The notes under the pieces: model-generated
Database searches by the model: none
The model's input: only the letters and a program-made list of their open reading frames with translations
What the model was told of the DNA's origin: nothing
In this document: piece by piece, positions 20,739-27,005 of the stretch
How positions within the stretch are numbered: position 1 is the stretch's first letter
How the letters are laid out: the number at the start of each line of letters is the position of its first letter
Made by a program: the position numbers and the translations under genes
Assembly: GCF_040096285.1 (NCBI RefSeq)
Contig: NZ_JBBMEY010000004.1
Coordinates: 1 to 64,000 of the forward strand
Reading direction: 5' to 3'
DNA: 64,000 bases
DNA from: Ruminococcoides intestinihominis
GTDB taxonomy: Bacteria > Bacillota > Clostridia > Oscillospirales > Acutalibacteraceae

Positions 20739-21233
20739 TTACTTGATTCTTTTCTTGTAAAGTTCAAGTCCCTCTTTACCGGTAATATGTTCCGGTGTAA
20801 TCTCAACCATAGCCATTGTTTTAATGTCAGAATTAATGTTGAACATTCTGTTTTCTTCTGTGTCTGTTGGATGAAATTTCTTTGCAAAGTCATAAATAAC
20901 TTTTTTGATTTCCTCTTTATCATCCATAATTTTTGCATTACCGAAAACAACAACACTTTCATAAGCAGTTGTATATTTCTCAGGAATAATCTTGTCTTGA
21001 GAAATCACACAGAAACTTACCTTAGGGTTGTTCTTTATACTGTCAAATTTGTGACCTTCACTTGCACCGTGAAAATAAATTTTTCCATTATAAAACATAT
21101 AGTTAAGTGGAACAGTATATGGATAGCCGTTGTCACCGTTAACTGCTAAAATTCCTACCTTGCCATTTTCAAGAATAGCAATAGCCTCGTTATCGGGAAT
21201 TTGTTGCTTTTTTCTTCGCATTTCTCTAAACAT
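20739..21233 (-). CDS. Pyridoxamine 5'-phosphate oxidase-like flavin-binding protein (NimA-like)
   Basis: 164 residues. N-terminal MFREMRRKKQQIPDNEAI is typical of the NimA/5-nitroimidazole-reductase-like branch of the PNPOx split-barrel family. GYPYTVPLNYMF and IYFHGASEGHKFDSI follow, the usual FMN-contact strands. Such proteins bind FMN or haem and act as small reductases; the substrate is unknown. It sits 11 bases after lexA on the same strand and so is probably under SOS control with it. Confidence 0.85.
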   Translation of the reverse strand: MFREMRRKKQQIPDNEAIAILENGKVGILAVNGDNGYPYTVPLNYMFYNGKIYFHGASEGHKFDSIKNNPKVSFCVISQDKIIPEKYTTAYESVVVFGNAKIMDDKEEIKKVIYDFAKKFHPTDTEENRMFNINSDIKTMAMVEITPEHITGKEGLELYKKRIK

Positions 21234-21244
21234 AAGAACCTCTA

Positions 21245-21835
21245 TTATTCGTAATTCCTGACTAAGCTGATAACTGTACCCAGCAGTACAACCTCATCAA
21301 CAATAATCGGTTCAAATAGTTCATTTTCAGGTTGAAGTCTGTAGTGACCGTTTTCCTTATAAAATCTTTTGCAAGTTGCCTCATCTTCAATAAGTGCAAT
21401 TACAATGTCACCATTATTTGCTACAGGTGTTCTATGTACAATAACAATGTCACCGTCAAGAATACCGGCATTAATCATAGATTCACCGTCAATTCTTAGG
21501 GCAAAAAGCTCTCTGCCTCTTTTTAGATTCTCTGTTACAGGTACATATCCCTCAATATCTTCAACTGCTAAGACCGGTAAACCGGCAGTAACTCTACCCA
21601 TAATAGGAATTTGGTTTACCTTTTCTTCACCGGCAATTCTAATACTACGGTTAAGACCTTTATCTCTTTCGATTAAACCCTTTTCTTCAAGGGATTTTAG
21701 GTGAAGATGTACTGTTGAAGTAGATTTTAGTCCTGTGTGTTCACAAATCTCTCTAACAGATGGCACTCTGCCTTCTTCACTACATTCTTTTATATAGTCA
21801 AAAACTTTTTGCTGACTTTTTGTTAGTGGTTTCAT
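21245..21835 (-). CDS. lexA: LexA SOS repressor
   Basis: 196 residues from ATG 21835 (GAGGTG upstream; an earlier GTG overlaps that site). Residues 1-65 are the winged-helix DNA-binding domain (VPSVREICEHTGLKSTSTVHLHL). The Ala84-Gly85 self-cleavage bond is in RVTAGLP, and the Ser119 (GESM)/Lys156 dyad forms the S24 peptidase site. RecA-stimulated self-cleavage derepresses the SOS regulon. A LexA-type operator lies 53 bases upstream, consistent with autoregulation. Confidence 0.96.
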   Translation of the reverse strand: MKPLTKSQQKVFDYIKECSEEGRVPSVREICEHTGLKSTSTVHLHLKSLEEKGLIERDKGLNRSIRIAGEEKVNQIPIMGRVTAGLPVLAVEDIEGYVPVTENLKRGRELFALRIDGESMINAGILDGDIVIVHRTPVANNGDIVIALIEDEATCKRFYKENGHYRLQPENELFEPIIVDEVVLLGTVISLVRNYE

Positions 21836-21888
21836 AGTAATCACCTCACAACTGTTTTACATATTGTAACATATAATTATAAAAAAAT

Positions 21889-21902
21889 CAAACAAATGTT
21901 TG
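21889..21902. promoter_or_regulatory. LexA operator
   Basis: CAAACAAATGTTTG, a perfect inverted repeat close to the Gram-positive SOS box CGAAC-N4-GTTCG, in the promoter region of lexA. Confidence 0.7.
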
Positions 21903-21939
21903 ATTAATTCTAGTCAAAGTCCCATTATTTGTACTTATC

Positions 21940-22084
21940 TCACTTTAGTGCAGTTAAAAATTTATCTTTGTTGCTATTTTTTATAGCAATGTAAAAAGAA
22001 ACATTATCTTCTTTGTCAAGTATAGAGATAAAAACTCTCCCATCAGGATAAGAAAATTCACTAAAAAAGCTAGGTACAGATTAC
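21940..22084 (-). pseudogene. C-terminal fragment of an unidentified gene
   Basis: On the minus strand a frame of about 48 codons without start or ribosome binding site reads into a normal-looking sequence (EFSYPDGRVFISILDKEDN...) and stops at 21940-21942. It looks like the last part of a protein whose 5' part was lost at a junction near 22058. I cannot name the family. Confidence 0.45.
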
Positions 22085-22185
22085 TTTGACTTATATCTAA
22101 TTCATCAACCAATGGGTGACTATTACGGTGCTTATAAAGCTATGGAAGAAATGTATAAAGAGGGTAGGCTAAGTGCTATCGGTGA
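22058..22185 (+). pseudogene. Aldo/keto reductase fragment
   Basis: About 42 codons without a start read SLKKLGTDYFDLYLIHQP, then a GAYKAMEEMYKEGRLSAIG segment: the middle part of an aldo/keto reductase including the active-site His. Similarity ends just after SAIG, where the upstream block of small-RNA unit A begins (22199). Both ends are therefore lost. Confidence 0.75.
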
Positions 22186-22198
22186 AAAACAAAGTGAG

Positions 22199-22269
22199 TT
22201 TTCACACAACCAACAAAAACCTTTCAGTTTTCTATAACAACAAAACTGATTTTTGGGTATATAATATAG
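22199..22269 (+). repeat. Upstream control block, copy A
   Basis: First of four related blocks starting TTTTCACAYAA and ending in a -10-like ATATAATATA about 70 bases on. The others start at 24164, 24402 and 24612. It immediately precedes small RNA A. No good -35 hexamer is visible in any copy. Confidence 0.65.
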
Positions 22270-22412
22270 GCGTACTAAAGAAATGGAGCCGCAACCATTT
22301 CAGTACATTGTTCTACCCTCCTCAATGTTAATCCACAAAAAGATTTACATTGTACCCCTCATTTTAATGAAAACAAAGCACCGAGCTATCCACAAGGCTC
22401 GGTGCTTTGCTG
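22270..22412 (+). ncRNA. Candidate C-rich small RNA, copy A
   Basis: Three elements in order: hairpin 1 GTACT..AAATGG-loop-CCATTT..AGTAC (22272-22306); two unpaired C-rich boxes, CTACCCTCCTC (22313-22323) and TACCCCTCATTTT (22353-22365), with ACATTG/CAATGT pairing around the first; and a terminator AAAGCACCGAGC/GCTCGGTGCTTT (22375-22408). No ORF or start codon with a ribosome binding site is inside. The CCTCC boxes are complementary to Shine-Dalgarno sequences. The copies at 24235 and 24473 keep the layout with compensating changes. Confidence 0.7.
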
Positions 22413-22477
22413 TGTAATAGAGTATAATTCAGTAGAACAAATTTAGGTAAAAATTAAGTTAAAAGTATTGTGATTTC

Positions 22478-22506
22478 TTGACTTTATGCACTTTTGGTGC
22501 TAAATT
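22478..22506 (+). promoter_or_regulatory. Promoter of the mgtE leader
   Basis: TTGACT, 17-base spacer, TAAATT. It points at the small ORF at 22536 and mgtE. Confidence 0.7.
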
Positions 22507-22535
22507 GATATAAGAAAATATTGGAGGTGAAGTTA

Positions 22536-22631
22536 ATGGACAGTTGTGATAGTTTTGGTGGGTGTATTGTTTATGGTGATATGGAAGTTAGAAATGTAGC
22601 ACTGTCTGTTGATTTTGATATTTTATTTTAA
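22536..22631 (+). CDS. 31-residue leader peptide upstream of mgtE (putative)
   Basis: ATG 22536 has a strong TTGGAGGTGA 5-8 bases upstream and the frame ends at TAA 22629-22631. The peptide begins MDSCDSFGGCIVYGD, has six acidic residues and one basic residue, and no signal or membrane segment. It lies between a good promoter and a terminator-like hairpin (22647) in front of mgtE. That arrangement suggests a translated leader that controls mgtE rather than an independent protein. Function is inference. Confidence 0.5.
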   Translation: MDSCDSFGGCIVYGDMEVRNVALSVDFDILF

Positions 22632-22646
22632 TTTAATATTATTCTG

Positions 22647-22718
22647 TACCACCGTATTTATCCTAATACTACGCAACGATAATTTGTGAAGCTGCTATGG
22701 ATAGTGGTGGTATTTTTA
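22647..22718 (+). promoter_or_regulatory. Terminator-like hairpin in the mgtE leader
   Basis: TACCACC (22647) pairs with GGTGGTA (22706) and inside it TATCC pairs with GGATA, followed by TTTTTATG. It closes 16 bases after the leader peptide stop and ends 32 bases before mgtE. I see no M-box consensus, so a different attenuation device is likely. Confidence 0.55.
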
Positions 22719-22750
22719 TGCCTATTTTTAGGTAGTAGGAGGTAATATTA

Positions 22751-24139
22751 ATGAATAAAGTAACTAAACCAATGTATTCCGATGAAGTACTAAAGATTTT
22801 CAGAAGTAATCTTCCTAAGGAAGAATTAATAGAAAAAATTTCTGATTACCATATGGGTGATATTGCCGATGCATTTGAGAAAATGACACCGGAAGAAAGA
22901 AAGTCACTATACCCTGTGTTAGGTGTTGAAATGGTAGCTGAGATATTCTCTTATATTGAGGACTCAGAAGAATATATCAAAGAAATTAATTCTGATAAAG
23001 TAGCTAACTTGATTTCAGAAATGGACTCAGATGACGCTGTTGATATTCTGGAAAAGTTAAGTGATGCTGACAGAAAGAGAATTGTTGCTTTACTTGATAA
23101 TGATGCAAAACAAGATGTTAGTATGATTTTGTCATATGAAGATGATGAAATCGGTAGTGAGATGACAACTAACTATATTGTTGTAAAGAAAAATCTTACT
23201 ATTAAAGAGGCTACCCATCAGCTAATTACTCAAGCAGGAGAAAATGACAACATTAATACTATATATGTTGTTGATGATAAAGATAGTTTTTACGGTGCTA
23301 TTGACTTAAAGGACTTGATTGTTGCAAGGGAATATCAATCCCTTGATGAATTGATTATAAAGTCCTATCCATATGTAAAGGCTAATGAAAAAATAGTTGA
23401 TTGTATTGAACAGTTAAAGGACTATGCAGAAGACTCAATTCCTGTACTTGATGACAATAAGCATATCCTAGGTGTAATTACTGCTCATGATATTGTTGAA
23501 GTTGTTGATGAAGAACTTGGTGAAGATTATGCAAAGCTAGGTGGTTTGACTGCTGAAGAAGATTTAAACGAAACAACCTTGCAAAGTACAAAGAAAAGAT
23601 TGCCTTGGCTGATAATCTTGTTATTCTTAGGAATGGGTGTTTCTTCAGTTGTTGGTATGTTTGAAACTGTTGTTGCAGTTATTCCTATTGTAATATGTTT
23701 TCAATCACTAATCCTTGATATGGCAGGTAATGTAGGTACACAGTCACTGGCTGTTACAATTCGTGTGCTTATGGATGAAAACTTAAAAGCATCTGATAAA
23801 GTTAAGCTGATGTTTAAAGAAGTAAGAGTAGGTTTTTCTAATGGTCTTTTACTTGGAACTATGTCATTTATTTTTGTAGGATTGTATATTTTCTTGTTTA
23901 AAGGTAATACATTCGGATATTCTTTCTTAGTATCCGGTTGTGTTGGATTTTCACTTTTAGCCTCAATGGTTATTTCAAGTTTGGTAGGTACTTTAGTGCC
24001 TATGTTCTTTAGCAAGATTAAGGTTGACCCTGCAGTAGCCTCAGGTCCACTGATTACAACAATAAATGACCTTGTTGCAGTAGTAACTTACTACGGTATG
24101 GTATGGATATTCTTAATTGATATTTTTAAGTTAGCATAG
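22751..24139 (+). CDS. mgtE: Magnesium transporter MgtE
   Basis: 462 residues, start ATG 22751 with TAGGAGG upstream. Domain order is as in the family: superhelical MgtE-N domain (residues ~20-125), two CBS domains (~130-255, YVVDDKDSFYGAIDLKDL and IPVLDDNKHILGVITAHDI), a connecting helix, and a five-helix membrane domain (~280-460) with the pore signature around GNVGTQSLAV. The CBS/N domains sense cytoplasmic Mg2+ and gate the channel. Expression may be set by the leader peptide and hairpin just upstream. Confidence 0.95.
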   Translation: MNKVTKPMYSDEVLKIFRSNLPKEELIEKISDYHMGDIADAFEKMTPEERKSLYPVLGVEMVAEIFSYIEDSEEYIKEINSDKVANLISEMDSDDAVDILEKLSDADRKRIVALLDNDAKQDVSMILSYEDDEIGSEMTTNYIVVKKNLTIKEATHQLITQAGENDNINTIYVVDDKDSFYGAIDLKDLIVAREYQSLDELIIKSYPYVKANEKIVDCIEQLKDYAEDSIPVLDDNKHILGVITAHDIVEVVDEELGEDYAKLGGLTAEEDLNETTLQSTKKRLPWLIILLFLGMGVSSVVGMFETVVAVIPIVICFQSLILDMAGNVGTQSLAVTIRVLMDENLKASDKVKLMFKEVRVGFSNGLLLGTMSFIFVGLYIFLFKGNTFGYSFLVSGCVGFSLLASMVISSLVGTLVPMFFSKIKVDPAVASGPLITTINDLVAVVTYYGMVWIFLIDIFKLA

Positions 24140-24163
24140 ATGGATAATAAAGTTTTCTCATAA

Positions 24164-24234
24164 TTTTCACATAACTGACAGATATATTTCAAATTATTAT
24201 AACAGTAAAAACAAATTGTAGGGTTACACTATAA
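24164..24234 (+). repeat. Upstream control block, copy B
   Basis: Begins TTTTCACATAACTGACA and includes TAACAGTAAAAACAAA followed by TACACTATAA as -10 region. Same spacing to small RNA B as in copy A. Confidence 0.65.
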
Positions 24235-24380
24235 CTGTACTAAAGAAATGGAACCGCAACCATTTCAGTATATTGTTCTACCCTCCTCAATGTAATCAAT
24301 AAGATTTACATTGTACCCCTCATTTTTAATGAAAGACACAAAGCACTGAGTTATCCACAAGCTCAGTGCTTTGTTATTTT
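24235..24380 (+). ncRNA. Candidate C-rich small RNA, copy B
   Basis: Nearly identical to copy A over hairpin 1 (GTACT..AAATGG/CCATTT..AGTAT, 24237-24272) and both C-rich boxes (CTACCCTCCTC, TACCCCTCATTTTT). The terminator stem reads AAGCACTGAG/CTCAGTGCTT, that is, A-T/G-C changes on both sides compared with copy A, which supports a conserved RNA structure. It lies just downstream of mgtE. Confidence 0.72.
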
Positions 24381-24401
24381 TACAGAAAGTTTTTCTAATA
24401 C

Positions 24402-24472
24402 TTTTCACATAAATTACAAGTATATTTCAACTATTTGTAAAGTGGAAAACATATTGACTTTATATACTATAA
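24402..24472 (+). repeat. Upstream control block, copy C
   Basis: Begins TTTTCACATAAATTACAAG and ends TATATACTATAAG; 238 bases after copy B. Confidence 0.65.
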
Positions 24473-24600
24473 GCGTACTAAAGAGATACAGAGCTTTAGA
24501 TACATTGTTTTAACTCCTCAAATAAAACATTGAAAAACCCCTCATTTTTTCATTAAGTCAAAAACACCGAACATTAGGTTCGGTGTTTTGCCTTTTGTAA
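24473..24600 (+). ncRNA. Candidate C-rich small RNA, copy C (diverged)
   Basis: Same plan with a different primary sequence. Hairpin 1 is GTACTAAAG/CTTTAG-A-TAC (24475-24503). The first C-rich box is ACTCCTCA, held in a loop between TGTTTTA and TAAAACA. The second is AACCCCTCATTTTTT. The terminator is AAAACACCGAAC/GTTCGGTGTTTT (24561-24589). The stems are rebuilt with different bases while the C-rich boxes stay, which is what selection on an RNA would leave. Confidence 0.7.
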
Positions 24601-24611
24601 TGTGTTTTTTC

Positions 24612-24682
24612 TTTTCACACAAAGCACATTTATAATTCAACCGTTACTAACAGTAAAAACAAAGTGGTGCTTTATACTATAA
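24612..24682 (+). repeat. Upstream control block, copy D, in front of the ImmA-like gene
   Basis: TTTTCACACAAAGCAC, then TAACAGTAAAAACAAA (identical to copy B) and TTTATACTATAAC. No small RNA follows; the next feature is the protein gene at 24748. The same control signals may therefore drive that gene and the small RNAs. Confidence 0.65.
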
Positions 24683-24747
24683 CCAAGCTAGAAAAATATA
24701 GAAATTAATTAACTTATTATATAGTAAAAATTGTAAAGGAGATTATT

Positions 24748-25446
24748 ATGGCTTATTTAACAGAGAAGAATATAGAAACTATTGCATATAGTATTGTACA
24801 GCAGTATATGAATATTTATAACATCAGCAGTAATGAAGTCTTTAAGGTTAGCCCTGAGAATGTAGCAAATATGCTGGGTATTAACATTGAGTATGTTGAC
24901 TTTAACGATAAAAAGGTTCTGGGCAAAGTTACTTTGTGTGATGTGAAGGATAAGATAGGTGAAAGAGAAGTAACCCTTAATAACCAAACTGTTTATGTGA
25001 ATAAACAGTTGCTAAAGGGCAGTAGTGGTCAAAAAAACTTTGTAACAATGTGTGGAATTTCTTTCTGGATTCTTAACCGTATTAATAGTGACTTGTATGG
25101 TGAAAAGTACCGTAAAAAGCCTATTACTTTAAGGGATGCACCAAGCGATGATATTATTGAAGGTATCACTTCTACTTTAGCATTAGAAATATTGATGCCA
25201 AAAGAAACTATCAATTTAGTTTTTAACAAGGTTTATGGTGTTGATAAACTGAATATTATCAATCCTGTTGTGGATAAAAGTAACTTTATAAAGTTTAACG
25301 CAATGGCTGATATGTTCGGTGTAACTAAAGAGATTTTGGCTATCAGACTACAGAAGATGGGTAAGCTGACCGAATATCAGTTTTGTGGTTATGAAAACTT
25401 GTTGCAACTGCTTATGGCGTTGAAGAACTACCATTGCAAGGCTTAG
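24748..25446 (+). CDS. ImmA/IrrE-like protein lacking the HExxH zinc site
   Basis: 232 residues, start ATG 24748 with AAAGGAG upstream. The fold-defining segments of ImmA/IrrE metalloproteases are present: an N-terminal helix pair, VYVNKQLLKGSSGQKNF, the helix that normally holds HELGHWIL (here residues 102-109 read CGISFWIL), ALEILMPKETINLVF, and the C-terminal MADMFGVTKEILAIRLQKMG. Both zinc histidines and the catalytic Glu are replaced, so proteolysis is not expected. Active relatives cleave phage/ICE repressors or, as IrrE, a DNA-damage repressor. This one may bind a regulator without cutting it. There is no repressor gene beside it; it follows the small-RNA array. Confidence 0.75.
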   Translation: MAYLTEKNIETIAYSIVQQYMNIYNISSNEVFKVSPENVANMLGINIEYVDFNDKKVLGKVTLCDVKDKIGEREVTLNNQTVYVNKQLLKGSSGQKNFVTMCGISFWILNRINSDLYGEKYRKKPITLRDAPSDDIIEGITSTLALEILMPKETINLVFNKVYGVDKLNIINPVVDKSNFIKFNAMADMFGVTKEILAIRLQKMGKLTEYQFCGYENLLQLLMALKNYHCKA

Positions 25447-25543
25447 TTTGTGAACAAAATATAGATTTACTATGAATAAATTTACTATTATAAATCTTTA
25501 GTGAATTTGTTATAAAAACTTTTAACTTTTTTCAAAAAAACCA

Positions 25544-25571
25544 TTGACATTTTATATTTATGTGGTATTAT
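25544..25571 (+). promoter_or_regulatory. Promoter with extended -10
   Basis: TTGACA at 25544, 16-base spacer, TGG-TATTAT at 25563-25571; directs the small membrane protein gene at 25665. Confidence 0.75.
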
Positions 25572-25664
25572 TTAATTGAAGAAGAAAAGAAATAGTAAAC
25601 AAGATATAAACATTCTAGAGTGTTATTATATAAGCGTACAGTGTATTACAAGGAGGTATTACCG

Positions 25665-25868
25665 ATGTACCACGGGATTATAGTTCTTGCCGTAGTTTTG
25701 GTTTTAATGACTTTACTTTTAGCTACATGTGTTGGGATTGTATTATATATGAATAGATCTAGCAAACCAACAATTAGCAAATCAGATAACGATAATGTTA
25801 AGAAGAAACAACCAATTCCCGACATTGAAAACCTTGATATGGTGGCTTTGTTCGGTAAAAAAGCCTAA
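25665..25868 (+). CDS. Small single-pass membrane protein, 67 residues
   Basis: ATG 25665 with a perfect AAGGAGG 8 bases upstream; longer in-frame starts lack a site. Residues ~5-32 form one long hydrophobic segment, followed by a polar Lys/Asp-rich cytoplasmic tail ending LDMVALFGKKA. Unknown family. Strong promoter and ribosome binding site predict good expression. It stands alone. Confidence 0.7.
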   Translation: MYHGIIVLAVVLVLMTLLLATCVGIVLYMNRSSKPTISKSDNDNVKKKQPIPDIENLDMVALFGKKA

Positions 25869-26085
25869 TTTTATCAAGTAAATTACAATTGAATATTTAA
25901 AAATTTGAACTTAATTGTTCAAAACATCTACACAAATAAAATTAAATTTAATTAATACGAAAAATTAATTAAGAATTTGTTTTAACTTTTATTATAATTC
26001 CATTGTCACGTATGTGATAAATATAGGTGGCTTACTAAGATGTAATACTTACGGATAAAATTTTAATTTTAATTTGGAAGGACAT
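25869..26085 (+). other. AT-rich stretch, nothing recognised
   Basis: About 220 bases, very AT-rich, no ORF with a ribosome binding site. It contains the GC-richer patch ATAGGTGGCTTACTAAGATG near 26030 and ends in a clear terminator (26086). It may be the 3' UTR of the 25665 gene or hold a short untranslated RNA. Confidence 0.35.
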
Positions 26086-26119
26086 AAGGAACATACCCAA
26101 TAAGGTATGTTCCTTTTTG
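26086..26119 (+). terminator. Terminator
   Basis: AAGGAACATACC-CAATAA-GGTATGTTCCTT followed by TTTGTG. Confidence 0.85.
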
Positions 26120-26187
26120 TGTTCCTATATATTTTTACAAAAAGTATTTGACAAATATTATTTTTAATGGTATTATAATTGCAAATC

Positions 26188-26280
26188 AAACAGGGGAGCT
26201 ACAAAAGTGGCTGAGAGTAAGGTGTGCGCCTTAGACCCTTAACCTGATTCGGATAATGCCGACGTAGGGAGCTTTAAGAT
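26188..26280 (+). promoter_or_regulatory. TPP (THI-box) riboswitch
   Basis: Thiamine-pyrophosphate aptamer: GGGGAGCT at the start, the conserved GGCTGAGAGTAAGG core (about 26209), ACCCTTAACCTGATTCGGATAATGCC split over 26235-26263, and CGTAGGGAGCTT at the end. It controls the thiamine transporter that follows: with ligand bound, expression should fall. Confidence 0.95.
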
Positions 26281-26292
26281 AGGATTTTTATG

Positions 26293-26320
26293 GCACTGTG
26301 CGTTTGCATAGTGCTTTTTT
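26293..26320 (+). terminator. Expression-platform terminator of the TPP riboswitch
   Basis: GCACTGTGC-GTTT-GCATAGTGC with TTTTTT, between the aptamer and the thiT ribosome binding site; suggests control by premature termination. Confidence 0.8.
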
Positions 26321-26338
26321 ATTTGAGGAGGAACAATA

Positions 26339-26923
26339 ATGGAAAAGAGAAAAAAGACTATCTTAAGATTGTGTGAAAGTGCTATTATGATTGCACTTGC
26401 TACTGTGTTAAGTATGATTAAGTTTGCAAACCTACCTTTTGGTGGCAGTGTAACACTTTGCAGTATGTTACCACTTGTACTGATTGCTTACCGTTATAAG
26501 TGGAAGTGGGGAGTACTTACCGGTGTTGTTTATGGACTGGTACAAATGGTACTTGGAGCAAACAACCTTTCTTACGGTACATCAGTTTTAGCAGTTATAC
26601 TGATTATTTTGTTTGATTACCTTGTAGCTTTTGGTGTAATTGGTTTTGCCGGTGTGTTTAGAGATAAATTCCACAACCAACCACTTGAAATTGCTTTAGG
26701 TGCATTTCTTGCTTGTGCATTAAGATATATCTGTCACTTTATTTCAGGTTGGGCAGTATGGAAAATGTGGGCACCTGAGGGACAACCTGCTTGGTTATAT
26801 TCCGTAACATACAACGCAACATATATGGTACCTGAAACTATTGTAACAATTGTTGTTGGTGTATTAATTGCACTTGTACTTGACTTTAGGAAGGACACAG
26901 TTGGTGCATTAAAGAGAGCATAA
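26339..26923 (+). CDS. thiT: ECF transporter substrate-binding subunit ThiT (thiamine)
   Basis: 194 residues, about six membrane helices. It is the S component that captures thiamine and works with a shared ECF energising module encoded elsewhere. Family features: an N-terminal helix with ESAIMIALATVLSMIKF, and the WAPEGQPAWLYSVTYNATYMVPE segment near residues 145-170 that lines the thiamine pocket. The TPP riboswitch immediately upstream confirms the substrate. Start ATG 26339 has GAGGAGG upstream. Confidence 0.94.
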   Translation: MEKRKKTILRLCESAIMIALATVLSMIKFANLPFGGSVTLCSMLPLVLIAYRYKWKWGVLTGVVYGLVQMVLGANNLSYGTSVLAVILIILFDYLVAFGVIGFAGVFRDKFHNQPLEIALGAFLACALRYICHFISGWAVWKMWAPEGQPAWLYSVTYNATYMVPETIVTIVVGVLIALVLDFRKDTVGALKRA

Positions 26924-26951
26924 GTATTTAACATATATCTACTATTACAGC

Positions 26952-26988
26952 AAAAAAGCCTAGGGAATAAAACCCTAGGCTTTTTGCT
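26952..26988. terminator. Bidirectional terminator between thiT and lepA
   Basis: AAAAAGCCTAGGG-AATAAAA-CCCTAGGCTTTTT; works in both directions for the convergent genes. Confidence 0.9.
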
Positions 26989-27005
26989 GTATATAATGTT
27001 GTGAA

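Noticed and set aside
20697..21149. 150-codon plus-strand frame
   Set aside because: Antisense to the NimA-like flavoprotein gene, which has the better ribosome binding site and recognisable domain.
22440..22750. M-box magnesium riboswitch before mgtE
   Set aside because: None of the conserved M-box segments could be found; a leader peptide and hairpin fit the sequence better.
24164..24682. CRISPR array or IS element as explanation for the repeats near 22-24.7 kb
   Set aside because: Units are ~210-240 bases with internal hairpins and terminators, no regular short repeat/spacer pattern, no terminal inverted repeats and no transposase.
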